From Amedibacillus dolichus DSM 3991 (GTDB lineage: Bacteria > Bacillota_I > Bacilli_A > Erysipelotrichales > Erysipelotrichaceae), in contig NZ_DS483475.1 of NCBI RefSeq assembly GCF_000154285.1, forward strand, positions 227,536 to 291,535: DNA of 64,000 nt. The letters run 5' to 3'. Position numbers and translations under genes: made by a program. Within the stretch, counting starts at the first letter, position 1; each line of letters begins with the position of its first letter. Shown here piece after piece: positions 54,576-63,984 of this stretch. The notes beneath the pieces were generated by a model. It did no database searches and had not been told where the DNA came from. It saw only the letters and a list, made by a program, of their open reading frames with translations.

Positions 54576-54828
54576 CACTCGCTTCCTCATCTTCTTGGAA
54601 GGCTAAAATAACTTCTTCAATCATTGCCCATTCTTCATCACTTTCTACCGGCAATAAATTTCCGGCATCATCGTACGCCGATGCAAATACCTCTTCACTT
54701 TCTACATCGGGATCAGCAAATACTACATATTTTTTTCCATGCTCCTCATCTTCAAAAGTAAATAAAATCTCCATGCGTTTTTCATTACCTAATTCATCGG
54801 TTACATACAAGCTATTTGAATCTAACAT
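54568..54828 (-). CDS. yrzB: DUF1292 family protein, YrzB type
   Basis: A small acidic protein of 86 residues of unknown function (family blocks EILFTFEDEEHGKKYVVF and DDAGNLLPV). It lies after ruvX as in Bacillus. A promoter TTGTTA, 17, TATACA may lie at about 54857-54885 on the minus strand, since a terminator separates it from ruvX. The downstream mltG start is embedded in its end. Confidence 0.92.
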   Translation of the reverse strand: MLDSNSLYVTDELGNEKRMEILFTFEDEEHGKKYVVFADPDVESEEVFASAYDDAGNLLPVESDEEWAMIEEVILAFQEDEEASDE

Positions 54829-54923
54829 ACCAAAATCCTCCTTCTACCCTCTGTATAGTTTATCATATTCAAATTAACAATCGACACTCTTTCCTATCTT
54901 TTTATGAAATATCGCCATCTTCA

Positions 54924-54948
54924 CAAAAGAGGCGCTTAGAACGCCTCT
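54924..54948 (-). terminator. Terminator after ruvX
   Basis: Minus strand AGAGGCG / CGCCTCT, 7-base loop, then TTTTG; overlaps the ruvX stop. Confidence 0.75.
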
Positions 54949-55360
54949 ATGATTGACTATCTAAATACCCCTGCAAAATTTGAACAGCAGCCATTTGATC
55001 AATGACTTTTTTACGCTTCTTACGTGATACATCTGCCGCAATCAAAATACGCTGAGCCGCAACAGTTGTTAAGCGTTCGTCCCATAAAACAACTGTTACA
55101 CCTAAAGTTTCCAGCCTTTCCTTAAACATAATCGAAATATCGCCGCGAATACCAACATCACCGTTCATGTGCTTAGGCAGTCCTAAGACAACCGTTTTGA
55201 TCTGATATTCTTTTATGTACGTTTGTACCTGTCCAAAAGCACTGTCATAATCTTCTTCCTCAAAACGAATGGTTGTTACCGGCTGCGCAATCATTCCCAA
55301 AGCATCGCTTACACTTACTCCTAGTGTCCTGCTTCCTAAATCCAAGCCCAAAACACGCAT
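54947..55360 (-). CDS. ruvX: YqgF/RuvX-family nuclease
   Basis: A 137-residue RNase H-fold protein, a putative Holliday junction resolvase that also acts in 16S rRNA 5' end processing. Motifs: GLDLGSRTLGVSVSD, VLGLPKHMNG and LWDERLTT with acidic active-site residues. Its ATG directly follows the ireB stop without a gap. Confidence 0.95.
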   Translation of the reverse strand: MRVLGLDLGSRTLGVSVSDALGMIAQPVTTIRFEEEDYDSAFGQVQTYIKEYQIKTVVLGLPKHMNGDVGIRGDISIMFKERLETLGVTVVLWDERLTTVAAQRILIAADVSRKKRKKVIDQMAAVQILQGYLDSQS

Positions 55361-55618
55361 TTATTTTTCCTCTTCCAAATAGGCACGTACCAATTCTTCT
55401 ATAATTTCATAACGCTCAATGCTTTGAATTACCGTACGAGCGTTGTTATGGGAAGAAATATATGCCGGGTCATTGGAAATCAAATATCCGGCTAACTGAT
55501 TTACAGAATTATATCCACGTTCATCTAAGGCTTCCTTCACCAATCGTAATACATGCTTGATATTATCCCTTTTTAATTCTTCAGCGGAAAAGGCCATTGT
55601 TTCCGTAATATCTTTCAT
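55361..55618 (-). CDS. ireB: IreB family regulatory phosphoprotein (UPF0297)
   Basis: An 85-residue protein. In Enterococcus faecalis IreB is phosphorylated by the PASTA kinase IreK and lowers cephalosporin resistance. The TMAFSAEE segment holds the threonine region used there. The alaS-ireB-ruvX-yrzB order is conserved in Firmicutes. GGAGG precedes the start. Confidence 0.95.
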   Translation of the reverse strand: MKDITETMAFSAEELKRDNIKHVLRLVKEALDERGYNSVNQLAGYLISNDPAYISSHNNARTVIQSIERYEIIEELVRAYLEEEK

Positions 55619-55645
55619 TGTATTACCTCCTTTGTTTATATGTCT

Positions 55646-55674
55646 ATTTTAACGTATATTTAGAAAATTGAAAA
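55646..55674 (-). promoter_or_regulatory. Promoter of ireB-ruvX
   Basis: Minus strand TTTTCA, 17-base spacer, TAAAAT, starting right behind the alaS stop. Confidence 0.6.
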
Positions 55675-55677
55675 GCA

Positions 55678-58302
55678 TTAAGAAAGCATATTTTTAACGA
55701 ATTTCATCGCTTCTTCACATTTTGATGGATCCTTTCCACCGGACTGTGCTAAGTCCGGTCTTCCTCCACCCTTACCATCACATATCATCGCTGCCTGACG
55801 AACTAAATCGCCGCATTTTACACCATTAGCAACCGCTGCTTTACCTGCCGCAGCAACAAAGGTGATTTTATCTTCGCTCGCACTTGCCAAGAAAACAACA
55901 ATATCCTCATATTTTGCTTTCAGATTATTGGCAATATCCTTCAAAGCATTTCCATCGGCACCACTCAGATTTGCGAATAGCAGTTTGTGTCCATTGCATT
56001 CCTCAATTGTATTTTCCAAATCATTTGCCTTTAAAGCAAGCATTTGGGATTGTAGAGTAGCTAACTGTTTTTTCAATTCATTCGCTTCCTCCACAACATT
56101 TGCCACTTTTGCCTCAAGATTAGCAATTCCCTTCATTTTCAAATCTGCGGCAATCGCATGAAGCATTTGATCGCCAGCTGCGAATTCTTTATACGCATCA
56201 TAGCCTGTTTTCGCTGTAATACGACGAATACCGGAACCGATGCTCTCCTCGCTGATGATCTTACAAACACCGATTTCCTGTGTATTGTTTACATGGCAGC
56301 CACCACAAAATTCCTTTGACACATCTCCCATGCTGACTACGCGTACAACATCACCATATTTTTCATCAAACAGAGCAGTTGCCCCACTTTGCTTCGCTTC
56401 CTCAATCGGCATTTCCACCTTACTTACTGAATAATGCCCGGCAATAAATTCATTCACTAGATTTTCGATATTTCTTAGCTGTTCTTCACTGACTTTTTCA
56501 AAATGTGTAAAGTCAAAACGTAAGTACTCATCGCTTACAAAAGAACCGGCTTGAGCGATATGTTCTCCGACAACACGTTTCAAAGCACTTTGTAATAAGT
56601 GAGTACATGAGTGATTGGAAGTAATCACCGCACGACGCTTTTCATCAACTTTCAAGCTTACCTCATCACCGACATGCAGAGCACCGGCATTGATATGCAC
56701 ACGATGAAGATGCTGTTTATGCGGAGCCTTAACGGTATTTTCTACCACTGCTTCCACAGCTTTGGAAATTGTTCCCGTATCACCGACCTGTCCGCCGCTC
56801 TCGGCATAGAAAACAGTTTGATCAAACATCACATCTCCATCTTCCACAAGCTCATCTACTTTTACACCATCTTTGAATAAAGCGATAACCCTCGCATCAC
56901 AGCAGCAAGCATCATAGCCAACAAAGGTACTTTCTAAGGTACAATTCATTAAATCAGCAGATTGAGAAGACATAGATTCCTGTTCTTCACGTGCATTACG
57001 AGCACGCTCCTTCTGCTGCTTCATTTCAGCTTGAAAGCCGTCTTTATCTACAAAATAACCACTTTCTTCTGCCATCTCCAAAGTCAATTCAAATGGGAAA
57101 CCATATGTATCGTACAATTTAAAAGCAGTTGCTCCGTCGATCGTTTTCGTTTCCTTATTTCTTTCCATAACCTCTCGCATCAGTTTCTCACCATCGCTTA
57201 AGGTTGCTTGAAAGCGTTCTTCTTCAGCCTTTACCAGCTTTGCAATATAATCCAATTTTTCTCCTAAATACGGATAGAAGTCCTGCATAATTTCATAAAC
57301 TACCGGTACTAGTTTATACATGAAGGCTCCTTCGATTTTCAGTTTTTTACCAAAGCGTACCGCACGACGAAGTACACGACGAAGCACATAACCTCTGCCC
57401 TCATTAGAGAACAAAGCACCGTCTGCAAGGGCAAAGGTTACCGTACGGATATGATCGGCAATAACACGGAATGCCATCTTGTTTTCGTTCACTTGGTAGG
57501 AACAGCTTGTATATTTTTCTGTTTCATGAATAATCGGTAGGAATAAATCGGTATCGAAGTTTGTTTCACCTCCCTGTACCAAACAAACTAAACGCTCCAA
57601 TCCCATACCGGTATCAATGTTTTTCTGTGGCAATTCCTTATACTCACTGCGATCAAGTTCAGGCTTACAGTCAAATTGCGAGAACACAACATTCCATACC
57701 TCGATATAGCGATCATTCTCCATTTCTTCAAAGAATAACTTTTCTTCCAAACCTTCCGGATCATATTCTTCTCCGCGGTCAAAGAAAATCTCGCTATCCG
57801 GTCCACCCGGACCTTCTCCAATTTCCCAAAAGTTTCCTTCCGTCTTTAAAATATGACTTGGATCGACACCACAAACCTCTGTCCAAATACGATAAGCATC
57901 GTGATCGTCGGTATAAACAGATACATATAATTTTTCTTTCGGAAAACCGATCCACTGTGGACTGGTTAAAAATTCCCATGCAAACGGAATTGCTTCTTCT
58001 TTAAAATAATCACCGATAGAGAAATTTCCAAGCATTTCAAAAAAGGTATGATGACGTGCGGTTTTTCCTACATTTTCAATATCATTGGTACGAATTGATT
58101 TTTGAGCATTCGCAATACGATTATTCTTAGGTTTTTCACTTCCGTCAAAATACTTTTTTAAAGCCGCAACACCGGCATTGATCCAAAGCAGCGTCGGATC
58201 GTTATGTGGCACTAAGCTTGCACCCGGCTCAATCATATGTCCCTTTGATGCAAAATAATCCAAAAACATTTGTCGAATCTGATTTCCTGTTAATTCTTTC
58301 AT
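55678..58302 (-). CDS. alaS: Alanyl-tRNA synthetase
   Basis: Class II synthetase charging tRNA-Ala, 874 residues. Catalytic domain (LLWINAGVAALKKYF, RHHTFFEMLGNFS, GMGLERL), editing domain with SNHSCTHLLQSAL and CGGCHVNN zinc ligands, and a C-terminal C-Ala domain with GKGGGRPDLAQSGG. GGAGG precedes ATG 58302. Controlled by the T-box leader upstream. Confidence 0.98.
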   Translation of the reverse strand: MKELTGNQIRQMFLDYFASKGHMIEPGASLVPHNDPTLLWINAGVAALKKYFDGSEKPKNNRIANAQKSIRTNDIENVGKTARHHTFFEMLGNFSIGDYFKEEAIPFAWEFLTSPQWIGFPKEKLYVSVYTDDHDAYRIWTEVCGVDPSHILKTEGNFWEIGEGPGGPDSEIFFDRGEEYDPEGLEEKLFFEEMENDRYIEVWNVVFSQFDCKPELDRSEYKELPQKNIDTGMGLERLVCLVQGGETNFDTDLFLPIIHETEKYTSCSYQVNENKMAFRVIADHIRTVTFALADGALFSNEGRGYVLRRVLRRAVRFGKKLKIEGAFMYKLVPVVYEIMQDFYPYLGEKLDYIAKLVKAEEERFQATLSDGEKLMREVMERNKETKTIDGATAFKLYDTYGFPFELTLEMAEESGYFVDKDGFQAEMKQQKERARNAREEQESMSSQSADLMNCTLESTFVGYDACCCDARVIALFKDGVKVDELVEDGDVMFDQTVFYAESGGQVGDTGTISKAVEAVVENTVKAPHKQHLHRVHINAGALHVGDEVSLKVDEKRRAVITSNHSCTHLLQSALKRVVGEHIAQAGSFVSDEYLRFDFTHFEKVSEEQLRNIENLVNEFIAGHYSVSKVEMPIEEAKQSGATALFDEKYGDVVRVVSMGDVSKEFCGGCHVNNTQEIGVCKIISEESIGSGIRRITAKTGYDAYKEFAAGDQMLHAIAADLKMKGIANLEAKVANVVEEANELKKQLATLQSQMLALKANDLENTIEECNGHKLLFANLSGADGNALKDIANNLKAKYEDIVVFLASASEDKITFVAAAGKAAVANGVKCGDLVRQAAMICDGKGGGRPDLAQSGGKDPSKCEEAMKFVKNMLS

Positions 58303-58321
58303 AAATTACCTCCAAAACAAT

Positions 58322-58537
58322 AAAAAAACGTTCCTATATCTAGGAACGTATATCAACTACGCGGTACCATCCCAGTTCACCTGTGCATAGACAGGCACCC
58401 TCACTTAACTCTTAACGCGAGTACACGCTTGACTCCAAAGCAGCCTTCCACATACCGTTAGGAAAGCTTCCACCAAACGCTTCCTCTCTAAACTAACAAA
58501 TATATGTACTCCTCTTTTTCACCGTCTTGATTACAAC
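58322..58537 (-). ncRNA. T-box riboswitch of alaS with terminator
   Basis: The leader carries the T-box core GAACTGGGATGGTACCGCG on the minus strand and, after it, the terminator stem ACGTTCCTA / TAGGAACGT with seven T (58322-58349). Stem I is upstream; a GCT alanine codon lies in AAGGCTGCTTT on its 3' side, the expected place of the specifier. Uncharged tRNA-Ala would pair with the T-box and favour the antiterminator, raising alaS expression. Confidence 0.95.
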
Positions 58538-58543
58538 GCAATA

Positions 58544-58572
58544 ATTGTAACATATTGCTGACTATTACGCAA
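58544..58572 (-). promoter_or_regulatory. Promoter of the alaS T-box leader
   Basis: Minus strand TTGCGT, 17-base spacer, TACAAT with an extended -10 TG; it abuts the stop codon of the upstream permease gene. Confidence 0.75.
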
Positions 58573-59667
58573 TTAGATTTTCATATTCTCTTCCTGCATC
58601 ACTTCATCAAAATCATACCAAATATCCTCCCATTTACCAACTGTATCATTTTCTTTCGCATGCAGATAACTACGAAACCCTATCTGTGCGATTGCTGCGA
58701 AGATCGGTGATAAAATCACTCCCGGAATACCAAAAAAAGCATCAGATACAAAAATAAACGCAAAGCTTAGAATTGGACGTACGTCCATCGTTTTATGAAA
58801 AATCATCGGTTGAATGACATTAGATTCTAGTTGTTGTAACAGCCAAACAAGGAATATCGGAAGAAAAGGAAAATGCTCATAGCTTAACAAGGCAACAATG
58901 ACTATTAAAACTAAGCCGATACTTGCGCCGATATACGGAAATAAATTCAACAATGCCAAAAGCAGTGCATACACAAAAGCATTGGGAAAACCGCTAAGCG
59001 ATAAGATACACCATGTGCTAACAGTAATAAAAAGCAAGTCTAAGAAGGTTCCTAAAAGATATTGATAGATAATCTTACTAGCTGTGTGATAGAAGGTAGA
59101 GAAACGATGCGCATTTTTGAACACTTTATAAATACAATGTTTCCAAAACTCTACATCAATAGAAATAAAAAAACCGGTTAAATACGCAACACCGTAATCC
59201 ATTGCCGTTGAAAAGGTTGAACAAAGCGTATCAACAACGAACATTGACCCCTCCTTTAAAGAGTTCCGTTCCAATAAGCTATGAAAGTCATAAGGAATGT
59301 GATAAGATTCTAAAATATTCTTAAATCTCTCTAACCATATAGGCAGCATTTTTACACATTCTATGATTTGCTTATAAAAGATCGGTACTAAGACAACAAG
59401 AAGTAAGCTAACAATAACAGCAAAGACAATATAGACTAGAAAAACAGAAAGTCGTTTAGGAAGGTATAGCTGCACGCGATCGATCATCGGCTGCATAAAG
59501 AAAGCAACTACCACTCCAAGCAATACCGGCAAGCAAGCATGATAAATGCGTACAATGCGCTCATACATATCTATTTGCTTTAAAATAAGAATACCGATAA
59601 GAATGACTAGGATCGGGAATATTATATGTCTGGCACTACGATCCACTTGTTCTAAAAAATGCTTCAT
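58573..59667 (-). CDS. AI-2E family (PerM-type) membrane transporter
   Basis: A 364-residue membrane protein with about seven or eight helices. Family marks include PLLGVVVAFFMQPMIDR-like N-terminal helices and the C-terminal LFPYIGASIGLV, QQLESNVIQPMIF and GIPGVILSPIFA blocks. Members export small molecules or ions; the substrate is unknown. B. subtilis yrrI has the same place before alaS. ATG 59667 is chosen over TTG 59688, which lies inside the upstream terminator hairpin; neither has a good ribosome site. Confidence 0.88.
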   Translation of the reverse strand: MKHFLEQVDRSARHIIFPILVILIGILILKQIDMYERIVRIYHACLPVLLGVVVAFFMQPMIDRVQLYLPKRLSVFLVYIVFAVIVSLLLVVLVPIFYKQIIECVKMLPIWLERFKNILESYHIPYDFHSLLERNSLKEGSMFVVDTLCSTFSTAMDYGVAYLTGFFISIDVEFWKHCIYKVFKNAHRFSTFYHTASKIIYQYLLGTFLDLLFITVSTWCILSLSGFPNAFVYALLLALLNLFPYIGASIGLVLIVIVALLSYEHFPFLPIFLVWLLQQLESNVIQPMIFHKTMDVRPILSFAFIFVSDAFFGIPGVILSPIFAAIAQIGFRSYLHAKENDTVGKWEDIWYDFDEVMQEENMKI

Positions 59668-59672
59668 ATAGG

Positions 59673-59695
59673 AAAAGAAAAACCCCAATGGGGTT
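59673..59695 (-). terminator. Terminator after the small membrane protein gene
   Basis: Minus strand AACCCC / GGGGTT, 3-base loop, then TTTCTTTT. It ends about six bases before the AI-2E gene start, so that gene must depend on read-through or a hidden promoter. Confidence 0.75.
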
Positions 59696-59870
59696 AATCA
59701 TGCTCCAGACAATCGCATACATGGTCGTATGTCTTGTGGATCTTTCGCATCATTTTCTTTTTATTGCGTTTTGATTTGCGATAAAAATCAGTTATTTCAT
59801 CTTCCTGTGTATAACCTAAATACAAACCGATTGCCATACCGACCATAACTGATACCATACATTTATTCAT
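59694..59870 (-). CDS. Small membrane protein, YtxH-like in form
   Basis: A 58-residue protein with one N-terminal helix (VSVMVGMAIGLYLGY) followed by a strongly basic stretch (YRKSKRNKKKMMRK) and a short tail with two cysteines. AGGAG lies eight bases before ATG 59870, and a terminator follows. It resembles YtxH-type small proteins in layout only; no function can be given. Confidence 0.7.
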   Translation of the reverse strand: MNKCMVSVMVGMAIGLYLGYTQEDEITDFYRKSKRNKKKMMRKIHKTYDHVCDCLEHD

Positions 59871-59914
59871 TATCATCACTCCTATCGCTGTTAGTTTGGC
59901 AGCTTTAAAAGCGA

Positions 59915-62083
59915 TTATTCATTATATGCTAAAATTTTTGAAAGAAGTGTCGTTTTTCGAGTATGATGCTCATTGCTTTCTAGGCTTCGACGAAAAACTT
60001 CACGATTGCCTAGCAAAACCAGACTTTTTTTCGCACGTGTGATAGCAGTATATACCAATCGTTTCTGCAGCATGTAACGATAATCAGCAACAATCGGTAA
60101 CACAACAATCGGATATTCACTTCCCTGTGCTTTATGGATAGAAATACAATAGGCATGTGTTAAGTGATAAATAGCTTCTCCACGATATTCGACAAGTACA
60201 CCATCAAAATCGGCGATAATGCAATGCTGGTGGTGAATATCCTCATCAGCAGAAATAATTTCAAGGATTGTTCCGATATCACCGTTATATACACCATCAT
60301 CGGGTTGGTTTTTTAGCTGCAAAACCTTATCATGTTCACGAAAAATACGGTATCCTACTTTAACCTCTTTTTTATATCCATCAGCAGGATTAATCATTTT
60401 CTGTAAAGCAATATTTAAAGCATCAATGCCGGCAACTCCGCCATACATAGGAGCCAATACTTGAACATCTGTATCAGAAAAACCCTTTTCAAATGCATTT
60501 TGAACAATTTTCAAAACCATATCTTTTATTTCGTGGCTCTCAGCAGGGAAGAAAGCAACATCTTTGGCATCATCAATAATATCTTCATAACCTTCTTTGA
60601 CTTGGTGTGCTAGAGTAATGACATCACTGCCTTCGTGTTGCCTAAAAATCTTATGTAAGCGCGTGGTCTTTATGATGTTTGCGGCAAGAATATCACGTAA
60701 TACACAGCCACACCCTACGCTTGGTAGTTGATCCTCATCACCAATTAAAAGTAGCTTTTTTACGTTTGCGCAAGCCATTGCAAGATGATAAAACAACCAA
60801 GCATCTACCATTGAGAATTCATCAATGATTACGACTTCATAGGGAAGTGGTTCTTGTGCATTTGCTTGAAAGGTATTGGTTTCTAAATCCCAACGCAATA
60901 GGCTATGAAGTGTCATAGCCGGATAATCACAAACCTCGGCAAGTCGCTTAGCAGCACGCCCGGTAGGTGCACATAATGCAATTCGTTCATTTGGTAAAAA
61001 AATCTTTGCCAAAGCCAAAATTCCTTGAACAATCGTTGTTTTACCGGTACCCGGTCCTCCGGTAATTATAGAAAGAGGAGTGTTGAAAAAACTGCGAATC
61101 GCCTCCCTTTGAATACTATCATAAGAGATATGGTAGCGTTCCTTTAAAGCATTCAGCTTGGAATCTAATTCATTTTCATCAATCGTTTCCTGTGTATATG
61201 CAAACTCATTTAGAAAAACAGCAATTCCTTTTTCAGCGTCATATTGTGTATGATGATAAATACGTTCATCTTCTCGGATAAGCAGTCGTTCCATTTCCAG
61301 CTGTTCAAGATAGGATTCTAATTCAATCTCATTACCGAACAACTTTTGCATTCGCCGCTGGATTGCGATTCGAGTAGTATAACTATCACCGCTGCTCATA
61401 CACAACTCCATGACATTTGATAATACAGCTGCTTTAATACGATACGGGTGATCTTTTTCAAAAGATAAATTAGCAGCTAATTTATCCGCAGTTGCAAATC
61501 CGATACCATCAATATCTGTTACCATGCGATATGGGTTTTCTTTTACAATTGCCACTGCCTGTTCACCATAGGCTGCCTCTAGCTTTACGATATTACGCAC
61601 ACTTAGTCCGCATTTAGTAAAGAAAACAATTGAATCCTCTTCCTCATCATGCTCGTTAATGCCGCGAATGATGCTTTCACGCTTTTTAAAATTCAAACTT
61701 TTTACTTCCAATAAAACATTTGGATTCTGTTTAATCTTTGTTATTGCTTCCTCACCAAGTGTCATAACAATATCCTGAGCACTTTTTTTACCAATACCGG
61801 AAAAAAGACTACTAGAAAAATAGCGAATTAGACTTTCTTCATCATTGGGCTGCATTCTCTCGTAGCTAGCCACTTGAAACTGCATTCCATAACGATAATG
61901 CTCTACATAGGCACCATGTAAAACATAAATCACATCTTCCTGTAATTCATGAAAATATCCGGTAGCAGTAAAATCTTCCTCGTTAGTATCATAGGTTACA
62001 AACTTCGCAACGCTATAGCCATTTTCGGCATTGCGAAAAATCGTATGCAAATGCTTAGCCTTTAATACAGTCTCTCCATTCAT
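59915..62083 (-). CDS. recD2: ATP-dependent DNA helicase RecD2
   Basis: 5'-3' SF1B helicase of the RecD2 (YrrC) type that works without RecBC; 722 residues. N-terminal OB-like and helix-hairpin-helix region (GIGKKSAQDIV, IDGIGFATADKLA), then the helicase core: Walker A GGPGTGKTTIV near residue 346, DEFSMVD, GDEDQLPSVG, and the C-terminal HKAQGSEYPIVV and YTAITRAKK motifs. AAGGAG precedes ATG 62083. Lies between mnmA and alaS as in Bacillus. Confidence 0.97.
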   Translation of the reverse strand: MNGETVLKAKHLHTIFRNAENGYSVAKFVTYDTNEEDFTATGYFHELQEDVIYVLHGAYVEHYRYGMQFQVASYERMQPNDEESLIRYFSSSLFSGIGKKSAQDIVMTLGEEAITKIKQNPNVLLEVKSLNFKKRESIIRGINEHDEEEDSIVFFTKCGLSVRNIVKLEAAYGEQAVAIVKENPYRMVTDIDGIGFATADKLAANLSFEKDHPYRIKAAVLSNVMELCMSSGDSYTTRIAIQRRMQKLFGNEIELESYLEQLEMERLLIREDERIYHHTQYDAEKGIAVFLNEFAYTQETIDENELDSKLNALKERYHISYDSIQREAIRSFFNTPLSIITGGPGTGKTTIVQGILALAKIFLPNERIALCAPTGRAAKRLAEVCDYPAMTLHSLLRWDLETNTFQANAQEPLPYEVVIIDEFSMVDAWLFYHLAMACANVKKLLLIGDEDQLPSVGCGCVLRDILAANIIKTTRLHKIFRQHEGSDVITLAHQVKEGYEDIIDDAKDVAFFPAESHEIKDMVLKIVQNAFEKGFSDTDVQVLAPMYGGVAGIDALNIALQKMINPADGYKKEVKVGYRIFREHDKVLQLKNQPDDGVYNGDIGTILEIISADEDIHHQHCIIADFDGVLVEYRGEAIYHLTHAYCISIHKAQGSEYPIVVLPIVADYRYMLQKRLVYTAITRAKKSLVLLGNREVFRRSLESNEHHTRKTTLLSKILAYNE

Positions 62084-62100
62084 AAATTCTCCTTTATGAT

Positions 62101-62802
62101 TTATAATAACATTGCTAATACTGCAATTAAATTATTTAAAAAATGTAATAGAATCGGTACAAAAATAGTATTGCTTTTCTCATATCCATAAGCTAAAACC
62201 ATACCAATCCCACTATAAACAAGCAGAAATGGCAGATCGGAAAAATCAAGAGTGAAAAAAGCATTTATAAAATGAATACTTCCAAATAGTAAGCTACTTA
62301 TAAGACTTGCCAAAAGAAATGATGTTTTACTACGAAGCTTTGTAAAAACTCCACCACGAAAAACGCACTCTTCTACTATTGGCGCAAAAAAACAAGTTGA
62401 AAATAAAGTCAATAGTGGAATAAACCGAGAACTTGCTTCAATTGCTTGTTGATTTTGGGTGGTTTCCATGCCAGTAAGTATGCCAATCAATATCGATAAT
62501 ATAAGATTTGCAAAATATGTGGCACAAATTAAAACCAAAACGAGTAAAAGATTATATCGTAAATGTGCTTTAAAATAGATGAAGCCCTTCTTCAACAAAG
62601 GATACGCCAACCAAATAGTAATCGCTAAAGTAAAAAGATAAATACATAATTGAATAGACGGCAAAATCATAATAGCGTAAGGATCGTTAGCTAATGTCAA
62701 AAACACGCCTATTTGGCGATACAAAAAGCCATAGCCTAGAAAATAATGCAAAACAAGCAAAAACACACGTTGCCAAGACAATGACTGTAGCTTACTTTCC
62801 AT
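62101..62802 (-). CDS. CPBP-family intramembrane metalloprotease
   Basis: A 233-residue protein with about six to eight membrane helices. The Abi/CAAX protease motifs EECVFRGG, FGSIHF and HFLNNLIAV are present, so it is likely an active glutamate-type intramembrane protease with unknown substrate; some family members give immunity to bacteriocins. ATG 62802 overlaps mnmA by 11 bases with GGGTGG just before it; a longer in-frame start at 62829 lies deeper in mnmA. Confidence 0.92.
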   Translation of the reverse strand: MESKLQSLSWQRVFLLVLHYFLGYGFLYRQIGVFLTLANDPYAIMILPSIQLCIYLFTLAITIWLAYPLLKKGFIYFKAHLRYNLLLVLVLICATYFANLILSILIGILTGMETTQNQQAIEASSRFIPLLTLFSTCFFAPIVEECVFRGGVFTKLRSKTSFLLASLISSLLFGSIHFINAFFTLDFSDLPFLLVYSGIGMVLAYGYEKSNTIFVPILLHFLNNLIAVLAMLL

Positions 62803-63955
62803 TTTCCACCCTTTTTTTAATTCGTTCATTTATACTTTGACCATCAATAAAAGCATCTTCGATAACACCGCCACCTAAACAAGTTTCATTCTGATAAAAT
62901 ACAGCCTCTTGTCCACTGGTAACCGCAGCTACCTTTTGAGAGTAACGTACAAAAACAGTATTATCATCAATAAAACGCAGAACCACTGCATTATCAGCCT
63001 GCCGATAACGAAATTTTGCAGTACAAGCATAGTCCTCACTAGGTCGTTCATTAGAAAACCAATTCACACCGGAAACGATACAGCTGTTAGTAAATAACCA
63101 ATCAGATTCATTTCCGTTCGTAACATATAGAACATTCTTTTCAACATCTTTTCCAACCACAAACCAAGGTCCTTTATTTCCACCAATGCCTAATCCTTTG
63201 CGCTGTCCGATTGTATAGTATAACACACCTGCATGACGGCCAATAACTTCCAATGATTCAATATCTACAATATCACCATCTTTACTAGGCAAATAATTTG
63301 ATAAAAAAGCTTTGAAATTACGTTCACCGATAAAACAAATTCCGGTAGAATCTTTTTTGGCAGAGACACTATCTAAATGCAATTCCTTGGCAATTTGGCG
63401 AACCTCATGCTTTTCTAAATGGCCAATTGGAAACAATGCATGTTGTAAGCTTTGTTGAGGTACCTGTGCTAAAAAGTAAGTCTGATCTTTATTTGTATCT
63501 GCACCTCGAATTAACCTGCTTTCTTTAGGGCCATGTTCAACCTGTGCATAATGCCCCATCGCTACCATATCAAATCCCATCTTATTAGCATAATTTAAAA
63601 AAGCATCAAATTTAATGTATTTATTACACAAAATATCCGGATTAGGTGTTCTACCTTTTTCATATTCCGATAAAAAATATTGAAATACATGATCCCAATA
63701 CTCCTTCACAAAATCCACTCTTAAAAGTGGAAGCTCAAGCTTTTCCGCTACTGCTTTTGCATCCATAAAATCTTGTTCTTGCGGACAAACCTCATTTGAA
63801 ATTGTCGGGTTGCCCAAAATATCATTATTGGCATAAGCGTCCCAATTCCGCATAAAAGCACAAGTCACATCATATCCAGCCTCTTTCAACAAATATGCAG
63901 CTACTGCAGAATCAACACCGCCGGATAAACCTAATAATACCTTTTGTTTCATCAT
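62792..63955 (-). CDS. mnmA: tRNA-specific 2-thiouridylase MnmA
   Basis: Thiolates U34 of tRNA-Lys, -Glu and -Gln; 387 residues. PP-loop GLSGGVDSAVAAYLL near the start, the DILCNKYIKFDAF block with the first catalytic cysteine (about 105), and TGICFIGERNF with the second (about 206). The C-terminal beta domain is complete. Two adjacent ATG codons (63955 and 63952) follow AAAGAGTGAT. Confidence 0.97.
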   Translation of the reverse strand: MMKQKVLLGLSGGVDSAVAAYLLKEAGYDVTCAFMRNWDAYANNDILGNPTISNEVCPQEQDFMDAKAVAEKLELPLLRVDFVKEYWDHVFQYFLSEYEKGRTPNPDILCNKYIKFDAFLNYANKMGFDMVAMGHYAQVEHGPKESRLIRGADTNKDQTYFLAQVPQQSLQHALFPIGHLEKHEVRQIAKELHLDSVSAKKDSTGICFIGERNFKAFLSNYLPSKDGDIVDIESLEVIGRHAGVLYYTIGQRKGLGIGGNKGPWFVVGKDVEKNVLYVTNGNESDWLFTNSCIVSGVNWFSNERPSEDYACTAKFRYRQADNAVVLRFIDDNTVFVRYSQKVAAVTSGQEAVFYQNETCLGGGVIEDAFIDGQSINERIKKRVENGK

Positions 63956-63978
63956 ATCACTCTTTCGTTATGTTTTCC

Positions 63979-63984
63979 ATTATA
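63979..63984 (-). promoter_or_regulatory. -10 box of mnmA
   Basis: Minus strand TATAAT with TGA before it (extended form), 24 bases before the start. The -35 region would lie past the window edge. Confidence 0.45.
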
